Assembly (NCBI GenBank): GCA_000402775.1 | Contig: AQSC01000061.1 | Coordinates: forward strand, 14,856-78,855 | Source: Euryarchaeota archaeon SCGC AAA252-I15 | GTDB lineage: Archaea; Altiarchaeota; Altiarchaeia; IMC4; SCGC-AAA252-I15 | Length of the DNA stretch: 64,000 nucleotides | Direction: 5' to 3' | Shown here: in pieces, positions 34,643 to 42,471 of the stretch | Position numbering within the stretch: the stretch's first letter is position 1 | Layout of the letters: every line of letters starts with the position of its first letter | Notes under the pieces: model-generated | What the model was told of the DNA's origin: nothing | The model's input: the letters and a program-made list of their open reading frames with translations, nothing else | Database searches by the model: none | Translations under genes and position numbers: made by a program

Positions 34643-35839
34643 ATGATCGAATTGTTGGTTTTAGTTTTAATAGGTTGCATACTTGGCGTGTTGACGGGGA
34701 TTACGCCGGGTATTCACGTCAACATGGTGTGTCTTTTAGGTTTTATTTTGTATAATGGTTTGGGTTTGACCTCGACTCAGTTTGCGGTTGCTATGATTTC
34801 AATGGCTGTGACGCACACTTTCCTGGATTTTATTCCTGCCATATTTATCGGAGTGCCGGAAGAACAGACTGCCCTTTCGGTTTTGCCGGCCCACAGGATG
34901 GTTTTAGAGGGGAACGCTTATGAAGCGGTTAAAATCACTGGTTACGGTAGTATAATCGGGTTGTTTTTCGCAACCGCGTCCATTCCCGCAGCATTATATT
35001 TTGTGCCGAAAATATATTTTCTATTAAGAGGGGTGATTGTGTATGTACTCATAATTGCCGTTGCATACCTTATCTTTAGAGAAAAAACATGGAAGAAAAG
35101 ATTGTGGGCGGTGACAATCTTTACTCTCGCTGGATGGTTGGGTTTTGTGGCATTCAACCAAAAAATAATTTCTGAAAACCTAATCCTCTTTCCCCTTTTC
35201 ACCGGACTCTTCGGATTAAGCACTATTATTTACTCACTTCGACAGGAAAACACGTTCATACCTCAAAAGGAATACGCAATAGTTGACGTTGACAAAAATT
35301 TTGTAACTTCCGGGTTCTTAGGGGCGTTAGGAGGAATGTTGGTCGGAATTCTCCCGGCAATGAGCCCCTCCCAGGTTGGAATAATACTTACTAGATTTTA
35401 CAAGGAGAGTACCAGGAACTTTTTGGTTGCGGTTTCGGCAATAAACACTTCAGATGCCATATATTCTTTCATAGCTCTTTACACGATTCGAAATCCTAGA
35501 AGCGGAGTTGCCACAATATTGGGCAAGATAATTGATTTGGATTACAATACACTGCTTTTATTTCTAGGTGTAATAATGTTTACTGCACCCATTGCCCTTG
35601 CATTGCATCTTAAAATCGGGAGAATCGCATTGAAATTCTCCCGAAAAATAAATTTCAGAAACCTAAATATCGCAGCCTTTGCAATCGTTGTATTCCTAGT
35701 ATACTACTTGACTGGTTTTTGGGGTTTTTTATTCGCAATAACGGCCACTGCATTAGGATTGTTGCCTATTCAAACCGGAGTTAGCAGAACACACTCGATG
35801 GGAGTATTAATTCTTCCAACAATAATATACTTTTTATAG
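34643..35839 (+). CDS. TctA/DUF112-like membrane transporter
   Basis: This 398-residue multi-pass protein has the TctA-type signature GVLTGITPGIHVNMVCLLGF, the repeat half-motif LGGMLVGILPAMSPSQVG, and HTFLDFIPAIFIGVPEE. Related proteins form the large subunit of tripartite tricarboxylate transporters; the single-gene archaeal form has unknown substrate. The protein ends LPTIIYFL. The DNA for that end is repeated at 36592-36633 beyond an inserted membrane-protein gene, where it continues as FLGL before its stop. Confidence 0.85.
   Translation: MIELLVLVLIGCILGVLTGITPGIHVNMVCLLGFILYNGLGLTSTQFAVAMISMAVTHTFLDFIPAIFIGVPEEQTALSVLPAHRMVLEGNAYEAVKITGYGSIIGLFFATASIPAALYFVPKIYFLLRGVIVYVLIIAVAYLIFREKTWKKRLWAVTIFTLAGWLGFVAFNQKIISENLILFPLFTGLFGLSTIIYSLRQENTFIPQKEYAIVDVDKNFVTSGFLGALGGMLVGILPAMSPSQVGIILTRFYKESTRNFLVAVSAINTSDAIYSFIALYTIRNPRSGVATILGKIIDLDYNTLLLFLGVIMFTAPIALALHLKIGRIALKFSRKINFRNLNIAAFAIVVFLVYYLTGFWGFLFAITATALGLLPIQTGVSRTHSMGVLILPTIIYFL
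35795..35836 (+). repeat. TctA-like gene 3'-end repeat, copy 1 (functional gene end)
   Basis: The last 14 sense codons (SMGVLILPTIIYFL) match 36592-36633 at 37 of 42 bases. All five differences are synonymous. Here the next codon is TAG. Confidence 0.88.
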
Positions 35840-35867
35840 TTGATTCTAAGGTTATTATGTGTTGTAA

Positions 35868-36464
35868 ATGAAATCAATAGAGGTTATTATTTCAAGTTTC
35901 AAGGTCCTTTTTGATAACATAGTGGCATTTTTCCTTGCTTTTCTTATCTGGATTTTCCTCGGATTTTTTATTATTCCAATACCACCCCTATTATTCGGCT
36001 TGTATTACATGGCGAATAAGGCAATTAAAGGAGATAAACCAAGTTGGAAAGATGTGTTTAAAGGATTTGATTATCTCGTAATATCATGGGCTCTTGTAAT
36101 ATTAGGTTTTATAATATGTGGTATTTTAATTGGAATTTTTCTTACTATTGCATATTCAGATATTGGAGGATTTTTTATTATCCTAATATCCTTTCTCGTC
36201 ACTATAATTATCGTTGGTATTATGGGTTATGTATCCAATTATGCAATACCTGTAATAATCGAGAAAAACGTTGGATTATTCCCGGCGATAAAGGAAAGCA
36301 TATCACTATTTAGGAGGAAATTCATCACCACAATAACAGTAAGTGTACTTATAATAATAATTCAATTTGCCCTAGTTATGACTGTTATAGGGATCGTAGT
36401 AGCTTATGTTATTCCAGTCGTTATTCCAGCCATTGTATTTACAAAACTAGCAATAGAAGAGTAA
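35868..36464 (+). CDS. membrane protein inserted between two copies of the TctA-like gene end
   Basis: This 198-residue membrane protein has about five hydrophobic helices. It is a paralogue of the product of 22671-23195 (PPLLFGLYYMANKAIKGDK, DVFKGFDYL, AIKESISLFRRKF). It lies inside the 797-bp segment that separates the two copies of the TctA-like 3' end, so it is the cargo of that insertion. The DNA is more AT-rich than the TctA-like gene. Function unknown. Confidence 0.75.
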   Translation: MKSIEVIISSFKVLFDNIVAFFLAFLIWIFLGFFIIPIPPLLFGLYYMANKAIKGDKPSWKDVFKGFDYLVISWALVILGFIICGILIGIFLTIAYSDIGGFFIILISFLVTIIIVGIMGYVSNYAIPVIIEKNVGLFPAIKESISLFRRKFITTITVSVLIIIIQFALVMTVIGIVVAYVIPVVIPAIVFTKLAIEE

Positions 36465-36591
36465 TAATTCCGTCTTCATTAATATTGTGCCATACTCTCC
36501 TCTACGGATAGGAAAAACTTCGTTTACCTGCTTTTTGTTAGTTGAATTATTCTTAAATATGTTAAGGCGTTCTGATTCAGGTCTACCTCTC

Positions 36592-36633
36592 TCCATGGGA
36601 GTTTTAATTCTTCCCACGATAATATACTTTCTA
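36592..36633 (+). repeat. TctA-like gene 3'-end repeat, copy 2 (displaced gene end)
   Basis: An in-frame copy of the codons SMGVLILPTIIYFL is followed by GL and TGA. The codons just before it (SGLPL) still resemble the family sequence, but no body of the gene precedes them. The TGA overlaps the ATG of the next small ORF (ATGA at 36639-36642), which marks this as the original end of the TctA-like gene. Confidence 0.86.
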
Positions 36634-36638
36634 GGATT

Positions 36639-36803
36639 ATGAAAAGCCGAACGAAAGTCTTTATTGGGATATTGATTTTATTGACTGCGAAACAATTAGA
36701 CACCGTTGTAGGGCCGGTATTGGAGAGTCTGATCTTGATTATCCTGATTGTTTATGGGATTTCGATTTTAAGAGGTAGCTTCGACGTTAAGAGAATTAAA
36801 TAG
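36639..36803 (+). CDS. small membrane protein, formerly coupled to the TctA-like gene
   Basis: This 54-residue ORF (MKSRTKVFIGILILLTAKQL) has two hydrophobic stretches and a basic end. Its ATG overlaps the stop codon of the displaced TctA-like gene end by the classic ATGA arrangement, so it was probably translated as the next gene of that operon before the insertion. No family recognised. Confidence 0.55.
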   Translation: MKSRTKVFIGILILLTAKQLDTVVGPVLESLILIILIVYGISILRGSFDVKRIK

Positions 36804-36832
36804 GTTATATTTCATAAACAACAAGGTATATC

Positions 36833-37363
36833 ATGCGCTTAATAATCACATTTTGCTTAATCGTACTACTTAGTGGTTGCGTGGGTACTGATAAGACGGG
36901 AGATGATTGGGATTTACTAATCAATGCAATAGAAGGCAAAGATGCTTCAATTTGTATTGAAATGAACAAATCGCATATGAGAGACACATGTTTTCAGCTT
37001 ACTGCTCAATTATTGAAAAATTTGTCTATTTGTTTAAGAACTGATGATGTTTGGATGGGGAATCTGTGCAAAAAAGCTGTTGCTAGGGAGACAAAGGATT
37101 TAACTTTGTGTGAAATGTTTGAGGATCCCGTATTTAAGGATTATTGTTTGAGAGATGTGATTATAGAACAGCGGAATTCTCAATTTTGTGATAAAATACA
37201 GGATAATAGTGTTAGAGATGATTGTTACTACGCAGTGGGGATTGATTTAAACAGGTCTTTCATATGTGATAAAATCATTGACAAATACAGGAAATATGAG
37301 TGTTATTTGAAGACTGGGGGGGAATATAAATCGTCAACCACAATAGTTGGAAATGAAAGTTAA
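36833..37363 (+). CDS. cysteine-repeat lipoprotein
   Basis: This 176-residue protein has a lipoprotein signal (FCLIVLLSGC, lipobox LSGC) and a body built of about five repeats of the type D-x-x-x-C-(x)n-D-x-C, for example ASICIEMNKSHMRDTC, LTLCEMFEDPVFKDYC and SQFCDKIQDNSVRDDC. Such proteins are anchored to the archaeal membrane and exposed outside, and the paired cysteines probably form disulfides. Function unknown. The next gene overlaps its end. Confidence 0.8.
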   Translation: MRLIITFCLIVLLSGCVGTDKTGDDWDLLINAIEGKDASICIEMNKSHMRDTCFQLTAQLLKNLSICLRTDDVWMGNLCKKAVARETKDLTLCEMFEDPVFKDYCLRDVIIEQRNSQFCDKIQDNSVRDDCYYAVGIDLNRSFICDKIIDKYRKYECYLKTGGEYKSSTTIVGNES

Positions 37364-38393
37364 CGGAATGATTAAGGGTTGCCTCACTGAAAGACGCATA
37401 AACAAGAAAGTATTAGAGGACATGTATAGAGATGGTTTTCTATATGCTACATTTGGGGAATATTTTAGAAGAAGCCATGGATACGAGATATTCAAGGTTC
37501 CAATGAATGCTGAATTCACATGCCCCAACTGGGACGGTAGATTAAGCAACAAGGGGTGTATATACTGTCCAAACCTCGCCAAACAATTCACATATGAAAG
37601 CTTTCGAAGAGTGATAGGAGATGGTTTGAGGGCCCAACTCAAGGACCAAGTAGCATATTACAAGAATAAAGGTGCTGGAGACAAGGGTTTAGTATACCTT
37701 GCTTTTGGAACTAACACTTACAAGCCTGTTGACGAGTTAAAGGAGATATTTGATTTGGCTTTGAATCACCCCGACGTTGTAGGACTATCTATAGGCACGA
37801 GACCTGATTGCCTTCCAAAAGAGGTTTTAAACCTTCTTGGAGGTTATGTGAAGGAAGGTTATGAAATTTGGCTTGAATTAGGACAGCAAAGCGTACATTA
37901 TCATACAACAAATCGGATAAACCGTCAGCACGGTTTAAGCGAGTCGATAAATGCGGTAAATGAAGCTAGAAAGAGGGGTATACTCACCCTAATCTTTTTG
38001 ATTTTTGGCCTCCCGTATGAAACGCCGCAAGAAGTTATTGAGACTGCAAAAGTGGTTTCGCAGATGAATGTTGACGCGGTCAAACTATACCCCTGCTTGG
38101 TTATGAAAGATACAAGACTTGCGAAAGATTATTCTAATGGAAAATACAGGCCGATAAGCCGGAGAGAGTATATTAAAACAATAGTTGATTTTCTGGAAAA
38201 CGTCAGCCCCCACATGTTAATACAACGAATTTCAAAAGACTGCGGACTAGACGGTAAAATAGTTCCAAACTGGAACACACACCGTTTTATTGTGGGGCCT
38301 GAAGTGGAGAAAATAATGGAGCTTAGAAATACCAGACAAGGTAGTAAATACAACATAGGTTTGGATGTTGAAGAGCTTTCACCCTTATCATGA
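37353..38393 (+). CDS. radical SAM protein of the YhcC type
   Basis: This protein of about 346 residues has a YhcC-like N-terminus (FGEYFRRSHGYEIFKVPMNAEFTCPNWDG), the cluster cysteines in CPNWDGRLSNKGCIYC, and conserved GTNTYKPVDEL, SIGTRPDCLP and GLPYETPQEV. The family is widespread in bacteria and archaea and lacks a firm function; tRNA or metabolite modification is usually proposed. ATG 37353 is the more likely start; TTG 37347 and ATG 37368 are alternatives. The end overlaps the convergent GHMP-like gene by 6 bp. Confidence 0.85.
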   Translation: MKVNGMIKGCLTERRINKKVLEDMYRDGFLYATFGEYFRRSHGYEIFKVPMNAEFTCPNWDGRLSNKGCIYCPNLAKQFTYESFRRVIGDGLRAQLKDQVAYYKNKGAGDKGLVYLAFGTNTYKPVDELKEIFDLALNHPDVVGLSIGTRPDCLPKEVLNLLGGYVKEGYEIWLELGQQSVHYHTTNRINRQHGLSESINAVNEARKRGILTLIFLIFGLPYETPQEVIETAKVVSQMNVDAVKLYPCLVMKDTRLAKDYSNGKYRPISRREYIKTIVDFLENVSPHMLIQRISKDCGLDGKIVPNWNTHRFIVGPEVEKIMELRNTRQGSKYNIGLDVEELSPLS

Positions 38394-39290
38394 AAGAATT
38401 CCAAATTCTCTGGCGCCTTCAAGTTTTAAGAAATCCTTAAGTTTATAGATTCTCCGGGATTTCTCAAGAACTTTAACACCTTCATTCAAAATTGAAAGTA
38501 AATTTGTGTTGTTCCGGTCTTGTGATTTAGAGTTCTCGCGATAAAGGTGAGCGGTGAATCCACCCTCAACCGAGCAGGCGAGACTACCCTTGGAAATTTC
38601 CTTGATTATGTTATCACGATTCTTACTTGAAGAAGAGAGTAATGCGGACAAATTCATTGGAGAGTAGAAATTACCACGGTAAACCTCATTCCACAAAAGC
38701 TCTCGTTCATTCGACAGTACTGTTTTAAACCCCTTTTTCTTGTTTATCGGGGTTTCAATTATTTTTACTTTGAATTCTTCCATTTCACCACTTCGAAGAA
38801 GGTTTGTGTCCCTCGAAACCGCAAATCCCCCATAAAAACAGGCACATAGTTTAGCAAAAGACAAGCCTGAAATATTTGATAGTTTAAGGATGAGATTTTT
38901 TTCCAATACTCTGTCGGATACTTGGAAAAATTGTTCTCGAAGATACTTGTCAACACGCAACTCATGTATAGAGCCGTTTTTCCGTGCAATATCTCCTAAA
39001 AGAGATGCGACTGCGACAATGCATGATGATTCCAGCTCGCCGGGAAGACCAAGAAGTTTAGAATCGACGATATTAATTCGTGCACCACAACGTAGATTAA
39101 AATAATTAAGTGTGTTTTTAGCAACCTTTCGTACGAAAGATTTAAGGTGGAGCGGTGTGTTGACGATTATTTTTTTCCCAGCAGTTACTTCTGAATCGAA
39201 TATTACTTTCTGATCTAAATTGAATGCAGCACCCAAATCACCTATAGGGGCGATTAAATCAAACGGAGTTCCAGAATTTGCCTTAGTCAT
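38388..39290 (-). CDS. GHMP-kinase-like protein, possibly shikimate-kinase related, with degenerate ATP loop
   Basis: The 300-residue product begins APIGDLGAAFNLDQKV, as in archaeal GHMP shikimate kinases. It has LGLPGELESSCIVAVASLLG at the position of the usual phosphate loop GLxSSSA, so the loop is only partly kept (ESSC). The C-terminal YRGNFYSPMNLSALLSS may be the second GHMP motif. It overlaps tiaS by 4 bp and is translated with it. Catalytic activity is uncertain; homoserine or other GHMP kinases are alternatives. Confidence 0.5.
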   Translation of the reverse strand: MTKANSGTPFDLIAPIGDLGAAFNLDQKVIFDSEVTAGKKIIVNTPLHLKSFVRKVAKNTLNYFNLRCGARINIVDSKLLGLPGELESSCIVAVASLLGDIARKNGSIHELRVDKYLREQFFQVSDRVLEKNLILKLSNISGLSFAKLCACFYGGFAVSRDTNLLRSGEMEEFKVKIIETPINKKKGFKTVLSNERELLWNEVYRGNFYSPMNLSALLSSSSKNRDNIIKEISKGSLACSVEGGFTAHLYRENSKSQDRNNTNLLSILNEGVKVLEKSRRIYKLKDFLKLEGAREFGILS

Positions 39291-40513
39291 TTCCGATTAA
39301 ATCTTACGAGTGGCTTACTTAAATGTCTTCTAGCCCGGGGAGGAACTTCAAACCACCCCAATTCAATATCCCGGAAGACCTTAGTTTTCATGACTTTTCG
39401 GATTTTATTATTGCATTTACGACATTTAAAACCCTTGTTTTTTCCTGAAGAAGTCATCTTCCGACCGCAGCATAATGGGGGAGTATCAAGAAGAATAGAC
39501 TTCAGCTTTTCAATGCAAATTTTCTCTAAGTTAAGCGTGTTTGAATGCCTTCCAATACCACCGTAAACAATAATCTCATCACCAGTACACAATTGCTTCA
39601 TTACATCCCTAAACTCCCCTGTTTGACGGTAGGCTCCGCAATCGATTTCACCAGTTTCATCCATTAATTTGAAGAAAACGTGACCACCTTGAATCGTTTT
39701 TGGATTACTTGAAACTTTACCTGAAATTTTCACACAATCGAAGGGTTTAATTTCTCTTATTTTCTTCCATTTAAGATGATCATCTGAAGCTTGGTTTGTC
39801 TCAAATACTTGAATAAATTCAATTTTTTCTAAGGGTATAATATCATTCCAGGCTTTCTTAACAACCATAGAAGACTTCCCCCTGATTCCACAAAAAATGG
39901 GGTCAGGACCGTGCGGGGTAATAAGAATTTGATTTGATACAATATCTACACTATCAAAACATTTTGGATAAAATTTTTCATTCATAGAAAAAACACTTTG
40001 AAAATTGATTTTCCTTTCCTGTCCATAATTCCTTTTTTCCCGATACGCAATCAACTCAAATGTCTTATCATCAAGAACTGCCCCACACGCAGCTAAAGCA
40101 CCGATAATTCCCCGACCATTTTTAAATTTTATTACTTCAGCCCCGATTTCAACTGCAGTATCCTCAGCTTCAATAATAGAAACATGCTCACTTACTACCT
40201 TTCGATAGAATTTTTCAAGTATTATTTGTTTTTTCCTGCTTAATTTTGGGACAAAAGCAATTCCGGGGTTTGTTTTTTTATGTGATAGATGAGAGTAAGT
40301 CGTGATGTAATCTATGACTTCTTTTCTAATTTTATGGTTAAAGTCGGTTACTATTGCAACAGCCCCATTTCCACGTGTTTTGTAGGGTATGTTTGGGTTA
40401 AGTCTAATTAGACGAAGAGTTGATTTAATTTTAAATTTTTTCTTAAGTTTCGCTGCAAGGTATGTCGTACACATTCCGTTGGGAGAATCCGTATCATCAA
40501 TTCCAATAATCAT
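39287..40513 (-). CDS. tiaS: tRNA(Ile2) 2-agmatinylcytidine synthetase
   Basis: TiaS attaches agmatine to C34 of the AUA-reading tRNA-Ile, an archaea-specific step. The protein of about 408 residues begins MIIGIDDTDSPNGMCTTYLA with the TiaS catalytic DDTDS. It has the RLNPNIPYKTRGNGAVA segment, an OB-fold region (VKISGKVSSNPKTIQGGHVFFKL) and a C-terminal zinc ribbon (CCGRKMTSS...CRKC). I moved the start to ATG 40513, because the 17 residues before it are not part of the family. It is divergent from the AAA ATPase across the TAAGTCA cluster. Confidence 0.93.
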   Translation of the reverse strand: MIIGIDDTDSPNGMCTTYLAAKLKKKFKIKSTLRLIRLNPNIPYKTRGNGAVAIVTDFNHKIRKEVIDYITTYSHLSHKKTNPGIAFVPKLSRKKQIILEKFYRKVVSEHVSIIEAEDTAVEIGAEVIKFKNGRGIIGALAACGAVLDDKTFELIAYREKRNYGQERKINFQSVFSMNEKFYPKCFDSVDIVSNQILITPHGPDPIFCGIRGKSSMVVKKAWNDIIPLEKIEFIQVFETNQASDDHLKWKKIREIKPFDCVKISGKVSSNPKTIQGGHVFFKLMDETGEIDCGAYRQTGEFRDVMKQLCTGDEIIVYGGIGRHSNTLNLEKICIEKLKSILLDTPPLCCGRKMTSSGKNKGFKCRKCNNKIRKVMKTKVFRDIELGWFEVPPRARRHLSKPLVRFNRK

Positions 40514-40564
40514 GTTTTCTCTTTTATTTTTTAGGTTAATTAATTTATAGGTTAAATAAATCAT

Positions 40565-40767
40565 AATTATAAGTCAAGGAATATGTTATGACTTATTTTT
40601 ATGACTTATTTTATTGTTTGATTTTCCGTATGATGTTTATTTTTGAGATTAAATTGTATTTTCAAAATCGGTGATATTAAAAATTAGAATCATAGCATTT
40701 TTATATAAGTAAGTCAAATACAGTAGCATAATATAAGTCATATGGTTTATTTTTTTGACTTACTAAG
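40565..40767. promoter_or_regulatory. cluster of six TAAGTCA/TGACTTA motifs upstream of the AAA ATPase
   Basis: Six copies of ATAAGTCA or its complement lie at 40569-40576, 40589-40596, 40602-40609, 40710-40716, 40733-40740 and 40756-40763, in both orientations. They flank a very AT-rich middle (about 40610-40705), with a TATATAAG box near 40703. A seventh copy overlaps the ATPase stop codon (41901-41908). The layout fits either an autoregulated promoter or a replication origin with initiator binding sites around an unwinding element. Confidence 0.7.
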
Positions 40768-41904
40768 ATGGATAGGGAATCATATTATAAAAAATTCAAT
40801 TGGAACAAGAGCCCGTTTATTAAATCTACTTCAATTGATACGCCAATAATTCGAAGAACAGAAGAATACGAAAAAGTAGTTGAATGCATTGGTGGATGGG
40901 ATAGAATAATGGTTGTTACGGCTCCCATAGGATACGGTAAAACAACATTTATGAATCTTCTAATAAAAGAAAAAATACATGAAATCGACTATATCATCTC
41001 CTTTGATTCATACGATCCAGTATACGCAGTAATAAAGAAGATACTCAGTAGTCTGCCCTTATGGAAGAGGTTATTTTCTCGAGAAGTTAACAGAAGCGAA
41101 TTTGGAAAATTATTACAAAAAAAACTAGGATCGGAAAAAATGCTCATTTTATTTGATGAAGCACAAGATTACGACGAGGAATTGTTCAGGTGGCTTAGGA
41201 TAATAAACGACAGAGCCAACAATGTTTTTATGATTTTTTTTGGTTTACCTACTCTTGAGAATAAGATAACTTCTGAATCCTCTTTTAGGGATAGGAAGTC
41301 GAAATCCATTAAATTAAATCCTCTTGACTTAGATGTTATGGGGAAAATAATTCGAGAGCGTATTAAGTGGGTTGGTGGAGAGGGTATTAAACCCTTCAAT
41401 GAGGGGGGTTTAAAGAGGGTTTGCGAATCTGCTAATAGTATTCCAAGAAAGCTTCTTGAAAATGGGCAACTTGTTATTAGGGAGGCTGCTATTAGGGAAA
41501 AAATTAGTATTGATGAAACGTTTGTTGAGGGTGTTTTGGGTTGTTTTGAAGAGCCGGTAAGAGATTATGTTGAGCCTTATGAAGTTCCAAAAACAATTGA
41601 GAAAGAGTCTTCTATTGTTGATTTTTTAAGTGATTTGTCTCCAATGCAAAGAAGTATTGTTGAATTATTACAGGTTAATGAGGAGTTGAGTATTTCCGAG
41701 TTGAGTGAAGAGCTTGCAAGTGATATTCGAAGTGTTGGTTCTTTGATTAGAAAGCTTAGGGGTTTGGATAAGGATGAGTTACTTAGAAAACCTAATGTTC
41801 CTTATCCTATCGTTGTTAGGAAGGGTAAGGATAAGAGGTCGGGTAGAGTTCAATATGTTTATGGTTTATCAGATAATGTTAGGAGGTTAATTGCAAAAAG
41901 ATAA
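40768..41904 (+). CDS. AAA ATPase with C-terminal winged helix (Orc/ExeA-like)
   Basis: This 378-residue P-loop ATPase has Walker A APIGYGKTTF, Walker B MLILFDEAQDYDEE, a sensor region (NVFMIFFGLPTLE) and a lid segment (SANSIPRKLLENGQ). The C-terminal winged helix (SPMQRSIVELLQVNEELSISELSEEL) ends in basic residues. The start YYKKFNWNKSPF resembles ExeA/TniB-type ATPases, while the ATPase plus winged-helix plan resembles Orc1/Cdc6. With the repeated motifs in its promoter it may be a replication initiator of the chromosome or of an integrated plasmid. Confidence 0.78.
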   Translation: MDRESYYKKFNWNKSPFIKSTSIDTPIIRRTEEYEKVVECIGGWDRIMVVTAPIGYGKTTFMNLLIKEKIHEIDYIISFDSYDPVYAVIKKILSSLPLWKRLFSREVNRSEFGKLLQKKLGSEKMLILFDEAQDYDEELFRWLRIINDRANNVFMIFFGLPTLENKITSESSFRDRKSKSIKLNPLDLDVMGKIIRERIKWVGGEGIKPFNEGGLKRVCESANSIPRKLLENGQLVIREAAIREKISIDETFVEGVLGCFEEPVRDYVEPYEVPKTIEKESSIVDFLSDLSPMQRSIVELLQVNEELSISELSEELASDIRSVGSLIRKLRGLDKDELLRKPNVPYPIVVRKGKDKRSGRVQYVYGLSDNVRRLIAKR

Positions 41905-41925
41905 GTCATGCTCCTTAGTTAGGGG

Positions 41926-41964
41926 TGGTTGGGTCAATCCGTCTTTGGCGCGCACACCCAACCA
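41926..41964 (+). terminator. hairpin terminator after the AAA ATPase
   Basis: TGGTTGGGT (41926-41934) and ACCCAACCA (41956-41964) form a perfect 9-bp stem around a 21-base loop, followed by TTTATTTTTTTAAT. It lies between the ATPase and a small winged-helix gene. The loop is long for a terminator, so an RNA element is also possible. Confidence 0.55.
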
Positions 41965-41986
41965 TTTATTTTTTTAATATTTTTTT

Positions 41987-42202
41987 ATGGAAACAAAACT
42001 TGTGAGTTGTCAGGGTAAGGCGAGCCGCCTAATGTATGAGTACGTTAAGAAAAAGGTTTCTGTAAGCTATATGGAGGTTATTTGTGAGGCGGGGGTGATG
42101 GGTATTGATGAGGATACGGCTTACAGGATTATTGATTTTCTTTTGGTTTCTGGGAAGGTTTATGAGCCTGAAAGAGGTATTTTAGAGTTTGTAGATTATT
42201 AG
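41987..42202 (+). CDS. stand-alone small winged-helix protein
   Basis: This 71-residue protein (MYEYVKKKVSVSYMEVICEAG) ends RIIDFLLVSGKVYEPERGILEFVD, close in pattern to the C-terminal winged helix of archaeal MCM helicase and similar replication proteins (a helix followed by G-x-(I/V)-YEP-x-x-G). It lies after the AAA ATPase and its hairpin. It probably binds DNA; a role in replication control is inferred from position. Confidence 0.65.
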   Translation: METKLVSCQGKASRLMYEYVKKKVSVSYMEVICEAGVMGIDEDTAYRIIDFLLVSGKVYEPERGILEFVDY

Positions 42203-42308
42203 TAATATTCAGTGTACTGTAAGGTTGTTGTTTTGTCTCTTGGAAAAACCCAGAATTATGTATGAAAAGTTAGTTTTTATATATATGTGGGATATATATT
42301 GTTAATAT

Positions 42309-42470
42309 ATGAGAAAGAAAATCATGGTTACCCTTAGCGAGGAACAGTATCAACGACTTCAAGAGTTGCCTGCATTAGGGTCGACTGACTCTGAGAAACT
42401 CCGAAATGCATTCTTAATCTACGACAACCTGAAAGATTTAATGGAGGTTATTAAGAAACTGAAGGAATAG
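42309..42470 (+). CDS. CopG-like ribbon-helix-helix protein
   Basis: This 53-residue protein (MRKKIMVTLSEEQYQRLQEL) has a strand-helix-helix pattern typical of CopG/MetJ-type regulators: KIMVTLSEEQYQRL, then GSTDSEKLRNAFLIY. TATA-like repeats (TATATATGTGGGATATATATTG) stand directly upstream. CopG-type proteins commonly repress plasmid copy-control or antitoxin promoters. It ends 1 bp before the convergent gatD stop. Confidence 0.7.
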   Translation: MRKKIMVTLSEEQYQRLQELPALGSTDSEKLRNAFLIYDNLKDLMEVIKKLKE

Positions 42471-42471
42471 T

